A stretch of DNA of 41,302 bases from an uncultured Clostridia bacterium (GTDB lineage Bacteria; Bacillota; Clostridia; Lachnospirales; CAG-274), in contig CATLIG010000021.1 of the NCBI GenBank assembly GCA_949948985.1, positions 1 to 41,302 on the forward strand, in the 5' to 3' direction. A model generated the notes under the pieces. It did not search any database and had not been told where the DNA came from. It was given only the letters and a program-made list of their open reading frames with translations. A program made the translations under genes and the position numbers. Positions 8,930 to 18,780 of this stretch are shown here, piece after piece; the first letter of the stretch is position 1; every line of letters starts with the position of its first letter.

Positions 8930-8983
8930 TTACGGCAGTGATAAAAATTATTTTTTTCAAAATAATTTTTATCACTGCCGTAA
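8930..8983. terminator. Bidirectional terminator between addB and divIVA
   Basis: Arms at 8930-8954 and 8959-8983 are perfectly complementary over 25 bp around a TTTC loop, with T-rich flanks on both sides. It serves the convergent addB (plus) and divIVA (minus). Confidence 0.9.
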
Positions 8984-8990
8984 GTATTTT

Positions 8991-9497
8991 TTAAACCTCA
9001 TTTTTATAATCGTCGTCAGACGGAACAGCCTCGTCACGTAAATCATACTCTATTTCCTTATCACTGTTTTCTAAAATCTCAATTTCCGTATTAAGTAAAA
9101 GTTTAAGTTTAGCTTTAAATGTATCATATCGATTTTTCATTCCTAAAACCCTGTATTCAAGATCATATAATTTTTTATTAGCAGCCTGAAGAATTTCAGA
9201 CGCTTTAAGCTCAGCCTCTTTAATAATCTGTTCAGCACTTTGATTTGCGTTGTTTTTAGTTTCAAGAGCCGTTTTTTCCGCTAAAACAATAGAATTTTTA
9301 AGTGTTTCTTCCATATCCTTGTAATATTTAATAGCGTCCTCAAGGACTCCCACTTTGTCATTAAGCTTTACATTTTCTTTATAAAGAACCTCAAATTCCA
9401 CAATAACCTTATCAAGAAATTCGTCGACCTCATCTTGAGAATACCCCAAAGCGACCTTTTTAAAATCAACAGTTTCTATATCAACAGGCGTAAGCAT
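8991..9497 (-). CDS. divIVA: DivIVA-family cell division/polarity protein
   Basis: A 168-residue DivIVA. The conserved membrane-binding N-terminus is MLTPVDIETVDFKKVALGYSQ, followed by DEVDEFLDKVIVEFE. Long coiled coils cover about residues 30-60 and 75-140, then a short acidic tail. In Gram-positive bacteria the family binds negatively curved membrane at septa and poles and recruits division or chromosome-anchoring partners. The ATG follows GGGGGAA at nine bases. It is the last gene of the sepF-yggT-ylmH-divIVA series, separated from ylmH by 191 bases, and ends at a strong hairpin. Confidence 0.93.
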   Translation of the reverse strand: MLTPVDIETVDFKKVALGYSQDEVDEFLDKVIVEFEVLYKENVKLNDKVGVLEDAIKYYKDMEETLKNSIVLAEKTALETKNNANQSAEQIIKEAELKASEILQAANKKLYDLEYRVLGMKNRYDTFKAKLKLLLNTEIEILENSDKEIEYDLRDEAVPSDDDYKNEV

Positions 9498-9688
9498 AAA
9501 TAAATTCCCCCAATCATATGAAATCTCCTTATTCCAGCAATTATATCAAAAAAAATATAAAAAAGACAATTTATTCATAATCAGTTGTTTCATTCTTTTA
9601 TATATATCATAATAATCAATCAAGTAAAAAATAAACAAGTTCAGCAACTAAACTTTAATAACATCCGATATATTTAAAATCAATTTAA

Positions 9689-10477
9689 TCAATATTTTCT
9701 TATGCTTATTAAAAATCTGTCTTTTTTTGTTTTTCCAATAAATTCAATAATTTTAACTCTGCCAAATCCACGTAAAGTTATAATATCTCCTTCAGAAACT
9801 ATTTTTGAAGCATTTTCACAAATACTCCAATTTAAAAAAACTTTTTCAGATTTAACAAAATCAGAAACTTTTCCTCTGGATAAATTAAATATTTTACTTA
9901 AAACAGCGTCAATTCTCAAAGACACCGCTGTAATGTTTTTAATTTCCTCCAAATCATTATTTATATTAACCAAATCCAAAGGGACAATACTTACATTTAC
10001 TTTCGTATGCCCTACTTTTTCTAAATTGGAACATATAAATTCGGCAATATCATCATCCACAAATACAAAAGCTTTTTCATCTTCAATAATAATATCTCCT
10101 GTTTTTCCCCTGACAATACCAAGACCTATAATAGAACCAAGAAAATCTCTGTGTGTAAGCTTTTTGCTAAACTTAGGATTATATGTAATCTCAAGAACAG
10201 AAATAGGAAAAACATATTCCTCTTCTATCATAAAATCAGGAAAAAAACCAATTTTCTGTCTTTCACAATTACTTGTACCTCCAAAAACATAAATATTTAA
10301 ATCATATTGATTTCCAAGTAACGATAAAATTGATGATATTTTATATGGATCAAGAAATTCCGTAAAGGCAGGTTCATAATTTTTAATACAATAATAAGCC
10401 CGATCAAAGGCTTTAGAAAAAATAAGCTTTTCATCAGGCTTAGAAACATTTTTTAAAATATTTTGCTTATTAAACAC
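9689..10477 (-). CDS. ylmH: YlmH-type S4-domain RNA-binding protein
   Basis: A 262-residue YlmH. The N-terminal two-thirds is the YlmH-specific domain (FGGTSNCERQKIGFFPDF, HRDFLGSIIGLGIVRGKTGDI). The C-terminal S4 RNA-binding domain covers about residues 185-245 (RIDAVLSKIFNLSRGKVSDFV, then VSEGDIITLRGFGRVKI). In Bacillota the gene travels with sepF and divIVA, and related S4 proteins act in ribosome-associated quality control by binding stalled 50S-tRNA complexes. The start is GTG, eight bases after GGGG. Only five bases separate it from yggT, indicating cotranscription. Confidence 0.9.
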   Translation of the reverse strand: MFNKQNILKNVSKPDEKLIFSKAFDRAYYCIKNYEPAFTEFLDPYKISSILSLLGNQYDLNIYVFGGTSNCERQKIGFFPDFMIEEEYVFPISVLEITYNPKFSKKLTHRDFLGSIIGLGIVRGKTGDIIIEDEKAFVFVDDDIAEFICSNLEKVGHTKVNVSIVPLDLVNINNDLEEIKNITAVSLRIDAVLSKIFNLSRGKVSDFVKSEKVFLNWSICENASKIVSEGDIITLRGFGRVKIIEFIGKTKKDRFLISIRKY

Positions 10478-10482
10478 ATTTA

Positions 10483-10764
10483 TTACCCCGCTAATAAAAT
10501 TCTTCCTGCGATATTTAACACAAGCCGAATAAGGAAAAAGGCTATAATCGGTGAAAAATCAAGAATCATTCCGGGACCTCCTAAAGGAGATTTTTGAAGC
10601 ATATTTCTTATAGGAGCCAAAATAGGTTCTGTAAGAGCATAAATAAATCTTATAATAGGGTTATCTCTTCCTATAGGTATCCATGATAAAAATACTCTGG
10701 CAAGTATGAGATAATCTAAAATTTCAACAAAAATCCTTAAAGATTGAAAGATTATCAAAGGCAT
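10483..10764 (-). CDS. yggT: YggT-family membrane protein
   Basis: A 93-residue protein with two hydrophobic segments (about residues 5-25 and 68-90). Between them are the family motifs SWIPIGRDNPIIRFIYALTEPIL and PIRNMLQK. YggT proteins are small inner-membrane proteins linked by gene context to division and, in some species, to osmotic tolerance; no biochemical activity is established. The ATG lies seven bases after GAGGT and 12 bases after the sepF stop, so it is part of the sepF operon. Confidence 0.9.
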   Translation of the reverse strand: MPLIIFQSLRIFVEILDYLILARVFLSWIPIGRDNPIIRFIYALTEPILAPIRNMLQKSPLGGPGMILDFSPIIAFFLIRLVLNIAGRILLAG

Positions 10765-10776
10765 ATTTTAACCTCA

Positions 10777-11259
10777 CTATCTCCACATAGACGCATGTGG
10801 CAGCTTAATACCGTTTGCTTTAAGTTCTTCTTTAAATTGACCTGTAATATCAACATTGACAGGACCAATAATAAATATATCATCTGAAATAAGCTGAATG
10901 GAACCATCAAGAGCATAGCAGGCTCCGCATAAAAAATCACTGATTCTCTGAGCGGTTTCATGTTCAATACTTTCAAGGTTTACAATTACAGTTTTCTTTT
11001 CTTTAAAATAATCACATATTTCTCCCGCCTCTTCAAGATTTTCAGGAGCTGTAACTACAACCTCCATCTGTACATTTGCATGCATACTTACAACTTTAGA
11101 GCTGTTTCCGTTTCTTTTTGAATAAGATTTTGCAGATTCAATGTTTCTTACCTTAGGCTCTTCCTCAATTCTATCCTCTTCTTCCTTGTAATCATAATAA
11201 TCTTCTTCATAAGACTCGCCAAGCATAGCATCTCTTAATTTATTAAGTATGTTAGCCAT
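10777..11259 (-). CDS. sepF: SepF, FtsZ-ring assembly protein
   Basis: A 160-residue SepF. The N-terminus MANILNKLRDAMLG is the amphipathic membrane-targeting helix. A charged linker (YEEDYYDYKEEEDRIEEE) follows, then the ring-forming core (ENLEEAGEICDYFKEKKTVIVNLESIEHETAQRISDFLCGACYALDG, and DIFIIGPVNVDITGQ). SepF polymers anchor and align FtsZ filaments. The start at 11259 is set by AAGGAGG six bases upstream; an ATG two codons earlier would overlap that site. It is followed closely by yggT. A 202-base gap upstream separates it from yggS and may hold a promoter. Confidence 0.95.
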   Translation of the reverse strand: MANILNKLRDAMLGESYEEDYYDYKEEEDRIEEEPKVRNIESAKSYSKRNGNSSKVVSMHANVQMEVVVTAPENLEEAGEICDYFKEKKTVIVNLESIEHETAQRISDFLCGACYALDGSIQLISDDIFIIGPVNVDITGQFKEELKANGIKLPHASMWR

Positions 11260-11461
11260 ATACATCCTCCTTAATAGTCAGCTTTTAACATTTGTCTTAT
11301 TATAAAAAACAATAATTAAGCATTATAAATCAAAGCAATAATTTTATTATTTTAATATAATAATTTTGTAAATCATTTTAAACTGTATGTAAACAATTTT
11401 TAAATGAAAACTTTTATTTTTTTATTGTAGAAAATATTTAAACTATAATTTTAATTAACTA

Positions 11462-12151
11462 TTAATTTCTTTTACCAAAGATGCCGGTACCTATTCTGAC
11501 AATGTTAGCGCCTTCCTCAATAGCAACCTCAAAATCATTTGTCATTCCCATAGATAAATAAGTCATATTTATATTATCCACGTTTTTCCTCTGATTGTCA
11601 ATAAATATTTTCTTCATTTTTTCAAAATATTTTCTGTTTTCCTGAGAATTTTCAACAAAAGGCGCTACAGTCATAAAACCTCTTATACATATATTATCAA
11701 ACTTTGACATTTCTAACATAAAACTATCAACTTTTTCAGGTTCTATCCCATGTTTTGATTGTTCACCGGCGATATTTATCTCAATAAGCACATCCATAAT
11801 TTTATTATGCTTTTTTGACTGTCTGTCAATCTCTTCAGCAAGCTTAATACTGTCAAGTGAATGTATCATTTCCACTTTATCAATTATATATTTAACCTTA
11901 TTTGTCTGAAGATTTCCGATAAGATGCCATTTTGCCTTATCTCCGATAGTTTCATATTTGGAAACAAGCTCTTGAACTCTGTTTTCTCCAAGAGTTTTAA
12001 CTCCGCATTCAATAAGAGCATTTATCCTGTCAATTTCAATAGTTTTTGTCACTCCGAGGAGAAGTATATCATCCTCACTTCTTCCCGAAACTTCTGCCGC
12101 CCGTTTAATTCTTTGTCTTATTTCTTTAAGATTTTCACTTATATTTTTCAC
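11462..12151 (-). CDS. yggS: YggS/PROSC pyridoxal phosphate homeostasis protein
   Basis: A 229-residue PLP-binding protein of the YggS/YlmE family, a fold-type III alanine-racemase-like barrel that buffers free PLP. Motifs are LLGVTKTIE with the Schiff-base Lys at residue 36, LGENRVQELVSKYE, WHLIGNLQTNKVKYI, and the C-terminal LSMGMTNDFEVAIEEGANIVRIGTGIFG. The likely start is GTG at 12151, preceded by GGACGGTGAT. The frame opens five codons earlier at a TTG that lacks a ribosome site. It lies 43 bases after the HlyD-like gene, probably cotranscribed. Confidence 0.93.
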   Translation of the reverse strand: MKNISENLKEIRQRIKRAAEVSGRSEDDILLLGVTKTIEIDRINALIECGVKTLGENRVQELVSKYETIGDKAKWHLIGNLQTNKVKYIIDKVEMIHSLDSIKLAEEIDRQSKKHNKIMDVLIEINIAGEQSKHGIEPEKVDSFMLEMSKFDNICIRGFMTVAPFVENSQENRKYFEKMKKIFIDNQRKNVDNINMTYLSMGMTNDFEVAIEEGANIVRIGTGIFGKRN

Positions 12152-12194
12152 AATATCACCGTCCAAAAATTATACTTTCTATGCTGTAAAAAAT

Positions 12195-13811
12195 TTAATC
12201 ATAAATTTTGTCTTCTTCTTTAATATCTGTAGTATCTGTCAAAATTCTGTCATAAAGTCTTATTTGAGGATTATTTTCAGGCTTTATAATAATATGAGTA
12301 CTATTTTCAATAACATCATCCGTATTAAGAGTCTTAAACTCCGCAATACCTGAATTTATAATATATACACCCTGAGTATTAATAACTTCTTTTACCTCAT
12401 AAATATCCTCGATATAATCAGGATTTTGAATTTCATCTCCAAGTTTTAAAATACTTTTATTTTCAGGAGTATAGATATATTTTCCCTCCTCATCACCGCC
12501 TGAATTTTCAATAAGCAAACTTTCTTTTCCATTTTCAGTAATTTTTATAATATATCCATCTTTGACATATTTTTTAGGAATTTTTAAAGTAGTTTTAGAT
12601 ACTACCGCACTGACAGGAATTTTTAATCCCACTTCAGAACGGCTTATCTCAAAATTAATACTTCTTCTGTCAATATAATCAATTAGGTCTTTTGTAATTT
12701 CTAAAACAACATAAGACTCTTCTTCTTCAGAAACCAGCTTATATATATTGGCATAAACTTTTCCATCGGTTTTGTCATTATCCGTATATATAACAACCGA
12801 ATCACCCTCTTTCCATTCCTCAATATAGTTATTGGGAATATACGCAGCGATGTACCAATTATTGCTGTTCACAATTTTAAACACTCTGTCATTTTGCGAA
12901 ACATATGTTTTTATATCAAAGGTATCTGTTTCCATAGAAGTTTCTTCTTTTGTAATATTGTCAAGCCTTGATATATTTATTGTTTCCTCAAGTCCGTCTG
13001 TATAATAAGACACAATGCCGCCGCTTGAGGCTGATATTTTAAGTATATTTTTTGATATTTCATTTTCATATTCCTGTCTTTTTTCCACAGATTCCGTAAG
13101 ACTTCCTCTGTTTTCAGATAAAAGCATCTGATTTCTTGTCTCAATTTTTTTCTGGACAGACTGTTTAAAATTATTAACAGCGTCAATATTAAACGTACTG
13201 AAATTATATGCCGTCTCATCAACAATATCTTTAATTTGAGAATTTACCTTTTTAATATCCTCATAAAACAAAGAAAGCTCTTCTCTGTTTTTCTGCATTG
13301 TAAAAATTCTTTCATTTATGTCATTAAGGTCGTTTTCAAGATTTTTTACCGCCTCTTCATTTCTCACACTGCATATTTCAGCACCGTTTTTAACCTTTTC
13401 CTTATCTGAAACATTGTAAATAACCGCTCCCCCCGCGGTAGATTTATAGACCGTTTCATCTCTGATAATAATACCTTTCACTGTTTTTGGTTCATCAATC
13501 GTGCCATATTGAATAGTGTCAAACGGTATACTTCCTCTTGACATAAATACAATACCATATCCTATAAAATATATTATAAAAAGAAGAAATACAATATAAA
13601 TAAGATTTTTTCCCTGAGCGAAACGCTGTCTTTTTTCCCTTCGCATATCCGCTTTTTTAATACGCTCTGTTCTTTTTCTTCTTCTTTCCTCAACTTCACG
13701 TAAAGCCCGTTCTCTGTCTTTATCATCACCATAGCCTGTATTTTTGGCTCTTGTTTTATAACTTCCGTCATAAGAACGTCTGACTTTTTTTCTGTTTACG
13801 TTTTTTTGCAA
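12195..13811 (-). CDS. HlyD-like membrane protein of the division cluster
   Basis: A 538-residue protein. The N-terminus is a very basic cytoplasmic stretch rich in Arg/Lys/Glu (about residues 1-70), followed by one TM segment (LIYIVFLLFIIYFIGYGIVF). The extracytoplasmic part has a HlyD/biotinyl-lipoyl-like half-domain (STAGGAVIYNVSDKEKVKNGAEI), a coiled coil (about residues 150-245) and a returning barrel segment (ISASSGGIVSYYTDG). It resembles HlyD-type periplasmic adaptor proteins, but no ABC exporter is adjacent. In Clostridia such genes often precede yggS-sepF, suggesting an envelope or division role, which is inference. I prefer the TTG start at 13811, seven bases after GAGAGG. The ATG at 13835 lies before that site. 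Confidence 0.75.
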   Translation of the reverse strand: MQKNVNRKKVRRSYDGSYKTRAKNTGYGDDKDRERALREVEERRRKRTERIKKADMRREKRQRFAQGKNLIYIVFLLFIIYFIGYGIVFMSRGSIPFDTIQYGTIDEPKTVKGIIIRDETVYKSTAGGAVIYNVSDKEKVKNGAEICSVRNEEAVKNLENDLNDINERIFTMQKNREELSLFYEDIKKVNSQIKDIVDETAYNFSTFNIDAVNNFKQSVQKKIETRNQMLLSENRGSLTESVEKRQEYENEISKNILKISASSGGIVSYYTDGLEETINISRLDNITKEETSMETDTFDIKTYVSQNDRVFKIVNSNNWYIAAYIPNNYIEEWKEGDSVVIYTDNDKTDGKVYANIYKLVSEEEESYVVLEITKDLIDYIDRRSINFEISRSEVGLKIPVSAVVSKTTLKIPKKYVKDGYIIKITENGKESLLIENSGGDEEGKYIYTPENKSILKLGDEIQNPDYIEDIYEVKEVINTQGVYIINSGIAEFKTLNTDDVIENSTHIIIKPENNPQIRLYDRILTDTTDIKEEDKIYD

Positions 13812-13878
13812 ACACAATCCTCTCCAATCAATCATAATTTTAATTTAAAAAAATAAATTAATATAAGGAGTGATAAAA

Positions 13879-15087
13879 TTGAAAAATAAATCAATAATAA
13901 AAAATTCAATCATTTATATTATACCAATAACCGTCTTATTTTTCAATGTATTAATAATATTATTCCCAGGACAAATAATATTATCTGCAAAAAATGGGTT
14001 ATTGCTATGGTTTAATAATGTAATACCATCTTTGCTTCCATTTATAATAGGCGCCAATATTCTTATGATAACAGGCTTTACAGAGCTTATCGGAACAGCG
14101 TTAAAACCAATATCACAAAAGCTTTTTAAAATTTCAGGCTATGGTGTATTCGCTCTTGTTATGGGTTTTATTTCAGGTTATCCAATGGGAGCGAAAATAA
14201 CCGCGTCCTTGTATGAAAATAAAAAAATAAATTCCGATGAGGCTCAAAAACTCATAATGTTCACAAATAATTCAGGACCACTATTTATACTTGGTACAGT
14301 GTCAATTTCAATGTTTCAGATTCCTGAAACAGGGATTCTTCTAATATTATCCCATTATCTTTCAGCACTGACAATCGGCGTAATTCTCAGAAATTATAAA
14401 GCATCTTCGTATAACTCAAATGAAGCATACAGCTTAAAAAAATCTATCAGAAAAATGAGAACAGAGTATACAGATAAAAACCTTACACTAGGTTCCATTT
14501 TAAGCAAAAGCATAAAAGACGCGATGGAAACAATATTTATAATAGGCGGATTTATAATACTTTTTTCAGTTCTTTCAAAAATGCTTGAAATAACTGAAAT
14601 TTCAGAAGTATCAAAAAAATTTTTTACACCTGTTTTTAATCTTTTAAATATAAATACTGATTTTATTTTTCCATTAACAACAGGAATTTTGGAAATAACA
14701 AACGGTTGTAAAAAAATATCCGAATTACCTGTTGATATCACTACCATTGCGATAACGTCAGGCATAATATCTTGGGGAGGTTTTTCAATTCATGCACAAG
14801 CAATAGGCTTTTTAACAAAAACAAAAATAAAAACAAGTTTATACTTTCTGTCGAAAGGAGCGCAAAGCTTACTGTCAGCACTATATGTATATATATTAAA
14901 TATAATGATGGATATAAATTTCTCAAAATCAACAGTAGAAACATTTGTACAGACTAAATCATCAATATTAAATAAATTTGCCGTATCATCTGTAAACTTT
15001 GTATTCGTTATAATAATACTTACTATTATATCATTTATTGTTTACATATCACATTTAATATTAAAAAACATTAAAAAAAACAAATAA
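13879..15087 (+). CDS. ylbJ: YlbJ, sporulation integral membrane protein
   Basis: A 402-residue polytopic membrane protein with about eight to ten hydrophobic segments and nucleoside-transporter Gate-type domains. Recognisable parts are LLLWFNNVIPSLLPFIIGANILM, MGFISGYPMGAKITASLYE, MFTNNSGPLFILGTVS and a second-half ITSGIISWGGFSIHAQAIGF. In Bacillus YlbJ is a sigma-E protein needed for spore cortex formation and heat resistance. The most likely start is TTG at 13879, eight bases after AAGGAG; a GTG three codons earlier overlaps that site. It is divergent from the HlyD-like gene and ends in a hairpin shared with glyA. Confidence 0.9.
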   Translation: MKNKSIIKNSIIYIIPITVLFFNVLIILFPGQIILSAKNGLLLWFNNVIPSLLPFIIGANILMITGFTELIGTALKPISQKLFKISGYGVFALVMGFISGYPMGAKITASLYENKKINSDEAQKLIMFTNNSGPLFILGTVSISMFQIPETGILLILSHYLSALTIGVILRNYKASSYNSNEAYSLKKSIRKMRTEYTDKNLTLGSILSKSIKDAMETIFIIGGFIILFSVLSKMLEITEISEVSKKFFTPVFNLLNINTDFIFPLTTGILEITNGCKKISELPVDITTIAITSGIISWGGFSIHAQAIGFLTKTKIKTSLYFLSKGAQSLLSALYVYILNIMMDINFSKSTVETFVQTKSSILNKFAVSSVNFVFVIIILTIISFIVYISHLILKNIKKNK

Positions 15088-15096
15088 TATAATTAT

Positions 15097-15142
15097 TACA
15101 GTCCTTTCTTAATATACAGGATATAATTAAGAAAGGACTGTA
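15097..15142. terminator. Bidirectional terminator between ylbJ and glyA
   Basis: Arms 15097-15113 and 15126-15142 (TACAGTCCTTTCTTAAT and its complement) form a perfect 17-bp stem around a 12-base loop. A T run follows the plus-strand side. It closes both convergent genes. Confidence 0.85.
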
Positions 15143-15159
15143 TTTTATAATCTCAAAAA

Positions 15160-16395
15160 TTAATATAAAGGATATTTAGAAACAAGTTTAGCTACTCTTT
15201 CTTTAGCTTCTGCTTTATTTCCCTCAAAATCTTTAATAACAAGAGATATAATCTCAGCGATTTCAGTCATATCTTTTTCCAACATACCTCTTGTTGTTAC
15301 AGCCGGAGTACCAAGTCTTATACCGCTTGTGACAAAAGGCTTCTGTGGGTCAAAAGGAATAGCATTTTTATTGCACGTAATACCAACCTCGTCAAGTCTT
15401 TTTTCAGCTTCTTTACCTGTGATATCCATACTCTGCAAATCAACAAGCATAAGATGATTGTCCGTTCCTCCGGAAACAATGTTAAAACCATTATCAACAA
15501 GACTCTTTGCAAGAGCCTGAGCGTTTTTTACAATCTGGTTTGCGTATTGTTTAAACTCATCAGACAAAGCTTCTTTAAAACACACAGCTTTAGCCGCTAT
15601 AACGTGCATAAGCGGCCCGCCCTGAATTCCTGGGAAAACAGCCTTATCAATAATTTTAGCATGTTCTTCCTTACATAATATAAGACCGCCTCTTGGACCT
15701 CTTAAAGTCTTATGAGTTGTTGTTGTAACAAAATCAGCGTATAAAACCGGATTAGGATGAAGACCCGCCGCTACAAGACCGGCTATATGAGCCATGTCAA
15801 CCATAAGGTAAGCTCCGGCTTCTTTTGCGACTTCACCAAACTTTTCAAAATCAATAGTACGTGAATAAGCGCTTGCGCCCGCGACAATAAGTTTAGGCTT
15901 ACGCTCAATAGCAAGACGTCTTACCTCATCATAATCAATTCTTCCTGTTTCTTTCTCAACACCGTAAGGAATAATATTATATTGTTTTCCTGACATATTA
16001 ACAGGACTTCCGTGAGTAAGATGACCTCCGTGGGCAAGATTCATACCCATAACAGTATCACCGGGTTTTAAAACAGCAAAGAAAACAGCCATATTAGCCT
16101 GAGCACCGGAATGAGGCTGAACATTAGCGTGTTCCGCTCCAAAAAGTTCTTTAGCTCTTTCAATAGCAAGCGTTTCAGCAATGTCAACTTTTTCACATCC
16201 GCCGTAATATCTTTTTCCCGGATATCCTTCAGCATATTTATTAGTCATAGGCGAACCCATAGCCGCCATAACCGCCTTAGAAACAAAATTTTCAGAAGCG
16301 ATAAGCTCAATATTACTTCTTTGTCTGCCAAGTTCCTGCTCAATAGCACTTTTAATTTCAGGGTCAATAGTATTTAATTCATTTAGATCAAACAT
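15160..16395 (-). CDS. glyA: Serine hydroxymethyltransferase
   Basis: A 411-residue PLP enzyme that interconverts serine plus tetrahydrofolate with glycine plus 5,10-methylene-THF, supplying one-carbon units, for example to purine synthesis. Signature segments are [68 protein letters not shown] and the PLP-lysine region [15 protein letters not shown]. Length is normal and no key segment is missing. The ATG follows GGAGGG by eight bases. It is monocistronic, between two hairpins, with a family C repeat directly upstream. Confidence 0.97.
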   Translation of the reverse strand: MFDLNELNTIDPEIKSAIEQELGRQRSNIELIASENFVSKAVMAAMGSPMTNKYAEGYPGKRYYGGCEKVDIAETLAIERAKELFGAEHANVQPHSGAQANMAVFFAVLKPGDTVMGMNLAHGGHLTHGSPVNMSGKQYNIIPYGVEKETGRIDYDEVRRLAIERKPKLIVAGASAYSRTIDFEKFGEVAKEAGAYLMVDMAHIAGLVAAGLHPNPVLYADFVTTTTHKTLRGPRGGLILCKEEHAKIIDKAVFPGIQGGPLMHVIAAKAVCFKEALSDEFKQYANQIVKNAQALAKSLVDNGFNIVSGGTDNHLMLVDLQSMDITGKEAEKRLDEVGITCNKNAIPFDPQKPFVTSGIRLGTPAVTTRGMLEKDMTEIAEIISLVIKDFEGNKAEAKERVAKLVSKYPLY

Positions 16396-16426
16396 TAAAA
16401 AATCCCTCCAAAAATATAATAATTAT

Positions 16427-16541
16427 TATAGCAATACGCAAAATTTTTAGTACGAAACAATAAAGAAATTTCTTGATACATCGTATTTTATTAAGCATTA
16501 TCTGTTCCATCTTTTATTATTTTGGTATAAATAAATATTTT
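16427..16541 (+). repeat. Family C repeat, copy 2
   Basis: It begins TATAGCAATACGCAAAAT and continues TTTTTAGTACGAAACAATAA, then TTATTAAGCATTATCTGTTC, then CTTTTATTATTTTGGTATAA. This is the cleanest plus-strand copy and the reference for the family. It lies about 30 bases upstream of glyA (minus strand), so it probably carries or displaces the glyA promoter. The rest of the gap to 16642 is AT-rich with nothing recognisable. Confidence 0.6.
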
Positions 16542-16642
16542 CGTTTAGCTTTATATTCGAAAAAACGCCTTTCTGATTTTATTTTAATCAACGTTTATAA
16601 AAAACTATAATTGTAAACTATTCGCATATTTTATATATAATG

Positions 16643-16698
16643 TTAAAAGCAGTCATCAGACATGCTGAAAGCCTGCCAGATTGATGACTGCTTTTTAA
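16643..16698 (-). terminator. Hairpin downstream of ispH-rpsA
   Basis: TTAAAAGCAGTCATCA and TGATGACTGCTTTTTAA form a stem of about 16 bp around a 23-base loop that contains further short pairings. It lies about 150 bases past the ispH-rpsA stop and is the best terminator candidate for that operon. Confidence 0.6.
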
Positions 16699-16733
16699 GA
16701 ATATAACTTAAAAATCAAATAAACTTTCAATAA

Positions 16734-16786
16734 GGAAAAACTGATTAGCTCAAATATTTTCTATGCCTTTAAATCAAAGTTTTTCC
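16734..16786. repeat. Short inverted repeat, AAGGAAA...CTGATT type
   Basis: GGAAAAACTGATT and AATCAAAGTTTTTCC pair imperfectly around about 25 bases. A related sequence, AAGGAAACGCTGATTAA, occurs at 22251-22267, so this may be another small intergenic repeat type. Confidence 0.35.
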
Positions 16787-16846
16787 AAAACAAATAAATA
16801 CCATAAAGTTCATTAAGAAAAGCAGAAACATATTATTAAAGTAAAT

Positions 16847-18769
16847 TTAAGCTTCTGTAGTTTCTTCTGTTTTTTCTTCCTCTTTAGGTTTTACATCAGC
16901 TTCTTTAATACTAAGACTAATTTTTTTATTTTCAGCGTCAAAATCAGTAACTTTAGCTTTAACAACCTGACCAATTTCCAAAACATCATCAGGCTTAGCT
17001 ATATGCTTGTAAGAAATCTGAGAAACATGGATAAGACCGTCCACGCCTTCTTCAAGCTCAACAAAAGCGCCAAAAGGAACCATTCTTACAACTTTTCCTT
17101 CAACGATATTGCCAATAGTATATTTTTCCGGAGCTGATTTCCATGGGTCGTTATTAATATCTTTTAAAGACAAGGAAATTTTACCTTTTTCACTGTTAAC
17201 GTCAAGAACAGTAACCGTAACTTTATCACCTTCTGACAATACATCGGAAACTTTTTTTACACGTCCCCAGCTCATTTCAGAAATATGAATAAGACCGTCT
17301 ACGCCTCCAATATCAACAAAAGCACCGAAATCAACGATACGGCTTACCGTACCCTCAATTCTGTCACCAGCATTTATTGACTCAAATATCTGCTGTCTTT
17401 TTGCCGCTATTTCTTTCTGAACAAGCTCTTTTCTTCCCGCTATAATACGGCGTTTTGATTTATCAAACTCAAGAATATTAAAATCAAATTCTTTATTTTT
17501 AAATTCATTAAGGTCTTCAACAAATCTGTTTGAAATCTGAGAAGAAGGAACAAATACTCTTTTATTATTAATAAGAGCAATAAGACCGCCTTTAACAATA
17601 TCAATAATTTTACCTTTAATAACAGTTTTATTATTAAATGCTTCTTCAATTTCCTCATATCCTTTGTTTGCCTCAAGTCTTTTTCTTGAAACAAGAACAT
17701 TTCCCTCACCATCGTTTACTCTTACGACGTAAACCTCAATCTCATCGTCAGGTTTAACAACGTCAGCTGGGTCAATGTCAGGATTTTCAGAAAATTCATT
17801 TTTAGGAATAATTCCATCTGATTTGTAGCCAAGATTTACAGATACTTCACCATTGTTAACACCAATTACTGTGCCTTTAACAACATCTCCTGTATGTAAA
17901 GTAATTAAGCTTTGGTCAAGCATCTCCTCAAAGTTTTCATTTTCACTCATTTTAGTAATAGCCTCCTTTATTATAGCCGGCGGTGTAGACGCACCGGCAG
18001 TTACTCCAATTTTATCACTTTTTTGCAAAATATTCAACTGTAAATTGTAAATTGTTTCGCATAAAAACGTATTTTTGCAATATTTTTTACTTATTTCAAA
18101 TAATTTTCTTGTATTAGAGCTTTTTTCATCACCAATCACAATCATTTTGTCCACATTTTTTGCAATTATAACAGCTTCTTTTTGTCTGTCGTCTGTTGCA
18201 GAACAAATCGTATTATTTATTTTCACATTGGCAAATTCAGAGAAAACTTTTGAAATATCCTCAAAAATATCCCTTTGATACGTAGTCTGAACCACCAGAG
18301 TATATTTTTTATTTTTATCAATATAGGTGTTTAACGCCTCCTCAGGCGAATTTATAATAATCCCGCTGTTTTCTGCCCAACCGTTAATTCCGATAATTTC
18401 AGGATGTTCAAAATTTCCGACAATAATAATCTCATCACCGGCAGTATAAGCTTTATTGACAATAGTATGAATTTTTTTCACAAAAGGACATGTACAATCA
18501 ACATACTTAATATTTTTGTTTTCAAGCTCTGTATAAATACTTTTCGGGACGCCATGAGAACGTATAATAACCGTGCTATCCTTTTCAATTTCATCAAAAT
18601 TATCAACAACAAAAACACCTTTTTCCTCAAGGTCGGAAATAACAAATTTATTATGAATAAGTGAGCCATAAGTATATATTTTACCGAAACCAATCATATT
18701 ATACACACAATCGATAGCTCTTTTTACACCAAAGCAAAAACCGGCAGATTTAGCAAGAATAATTTTCAT
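16847..18769 (-). CDS. ispH: IspH-ribosomal protein S1 fusion
   Basis: A 640-residue fusion. Residues 1-280 are HMBPP reductase (IspH), the last step of the MEP isoprenoid pathway. The [4Fe-4S] cysteines are C12 (AGFCFGV), C94 (VDCTCPF) and C189 ([11 protein letters not shown]). The substrate histidines are H39, H72 and H122, with the proton donor E124 in EHPE. Residues about 294-363, 381-448, 467-535 and 552-621 are four S1 RNA-binding domains, the last two with [14 protein letters not shown] and [15 protein letters not shown]. An acidic Glu/Lys tail follows. This fusion is known in Clostridia and supplies their S1-like protein. It starts 11 bases after the cytidylate kinase stop, so it is in the same operon. 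Confidence 0.95.
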   Translation of the reverse strand: MKIILAKSAGFCFGVKRAIDCVYNMIGFGKIYTYGSLIHNKFVISDLEEKGVFVVDNFDEIEKDSTVIIRSHGVPKSIYTELENKNIKYVDCTCPFVKKIHTIVNKAYTAGDEIIIVGNFEHPEIIGINGWAENSGIIINSPEEALNTYIDKNKKYTLVVQTTYQRDIFEDISKVFSEFANVKINNTICSATDDRQKEAVIIAKNVDKMIVIGDEKSSNTRKLFEISKKYCKNTFLCETIYNLQLNILQKSDKIGVTAGASTPPAIIKEAITKMSENENFEEMLDQSLITLHTGDVVKGTVIGVNNGEVSVNLGYKSDGIIPKNEFSENPDIDPADVVKPDDEIEVYVVRVNDGEGNVLVSRKRLEANKGYEEIEEAFNNKTVIKGKIIDIVKGGLIALINNKRVFVPSSQISNRFVEDLNEFKNKEFDFNILEFDKSKRRIIAGRKELVQKEIAAKRQQIFESINAGDRIEGTVSRIVDFGAFVDIGGVDGLIHISEMSWGRVKKVSDVLSEGDKVTVTVLDVNSEKGKISLSLKDINNDPWKSAPEKYTIGNIVEGKVVRMVPFGAFVELEEGVDGLIHVSQISYKHIAKPDDVLEIGQVVKAKVTDFDAENKKISLSIKEADVKPKEEEKTEETTEA

Positions 18770-18780
18770 ATAAAACCCTC

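Noticed and set aside
9702-10292. 196-codon plus-strand frame
   Set aside because: Antisense to ylmH; no ribosome site and no family resemblance.
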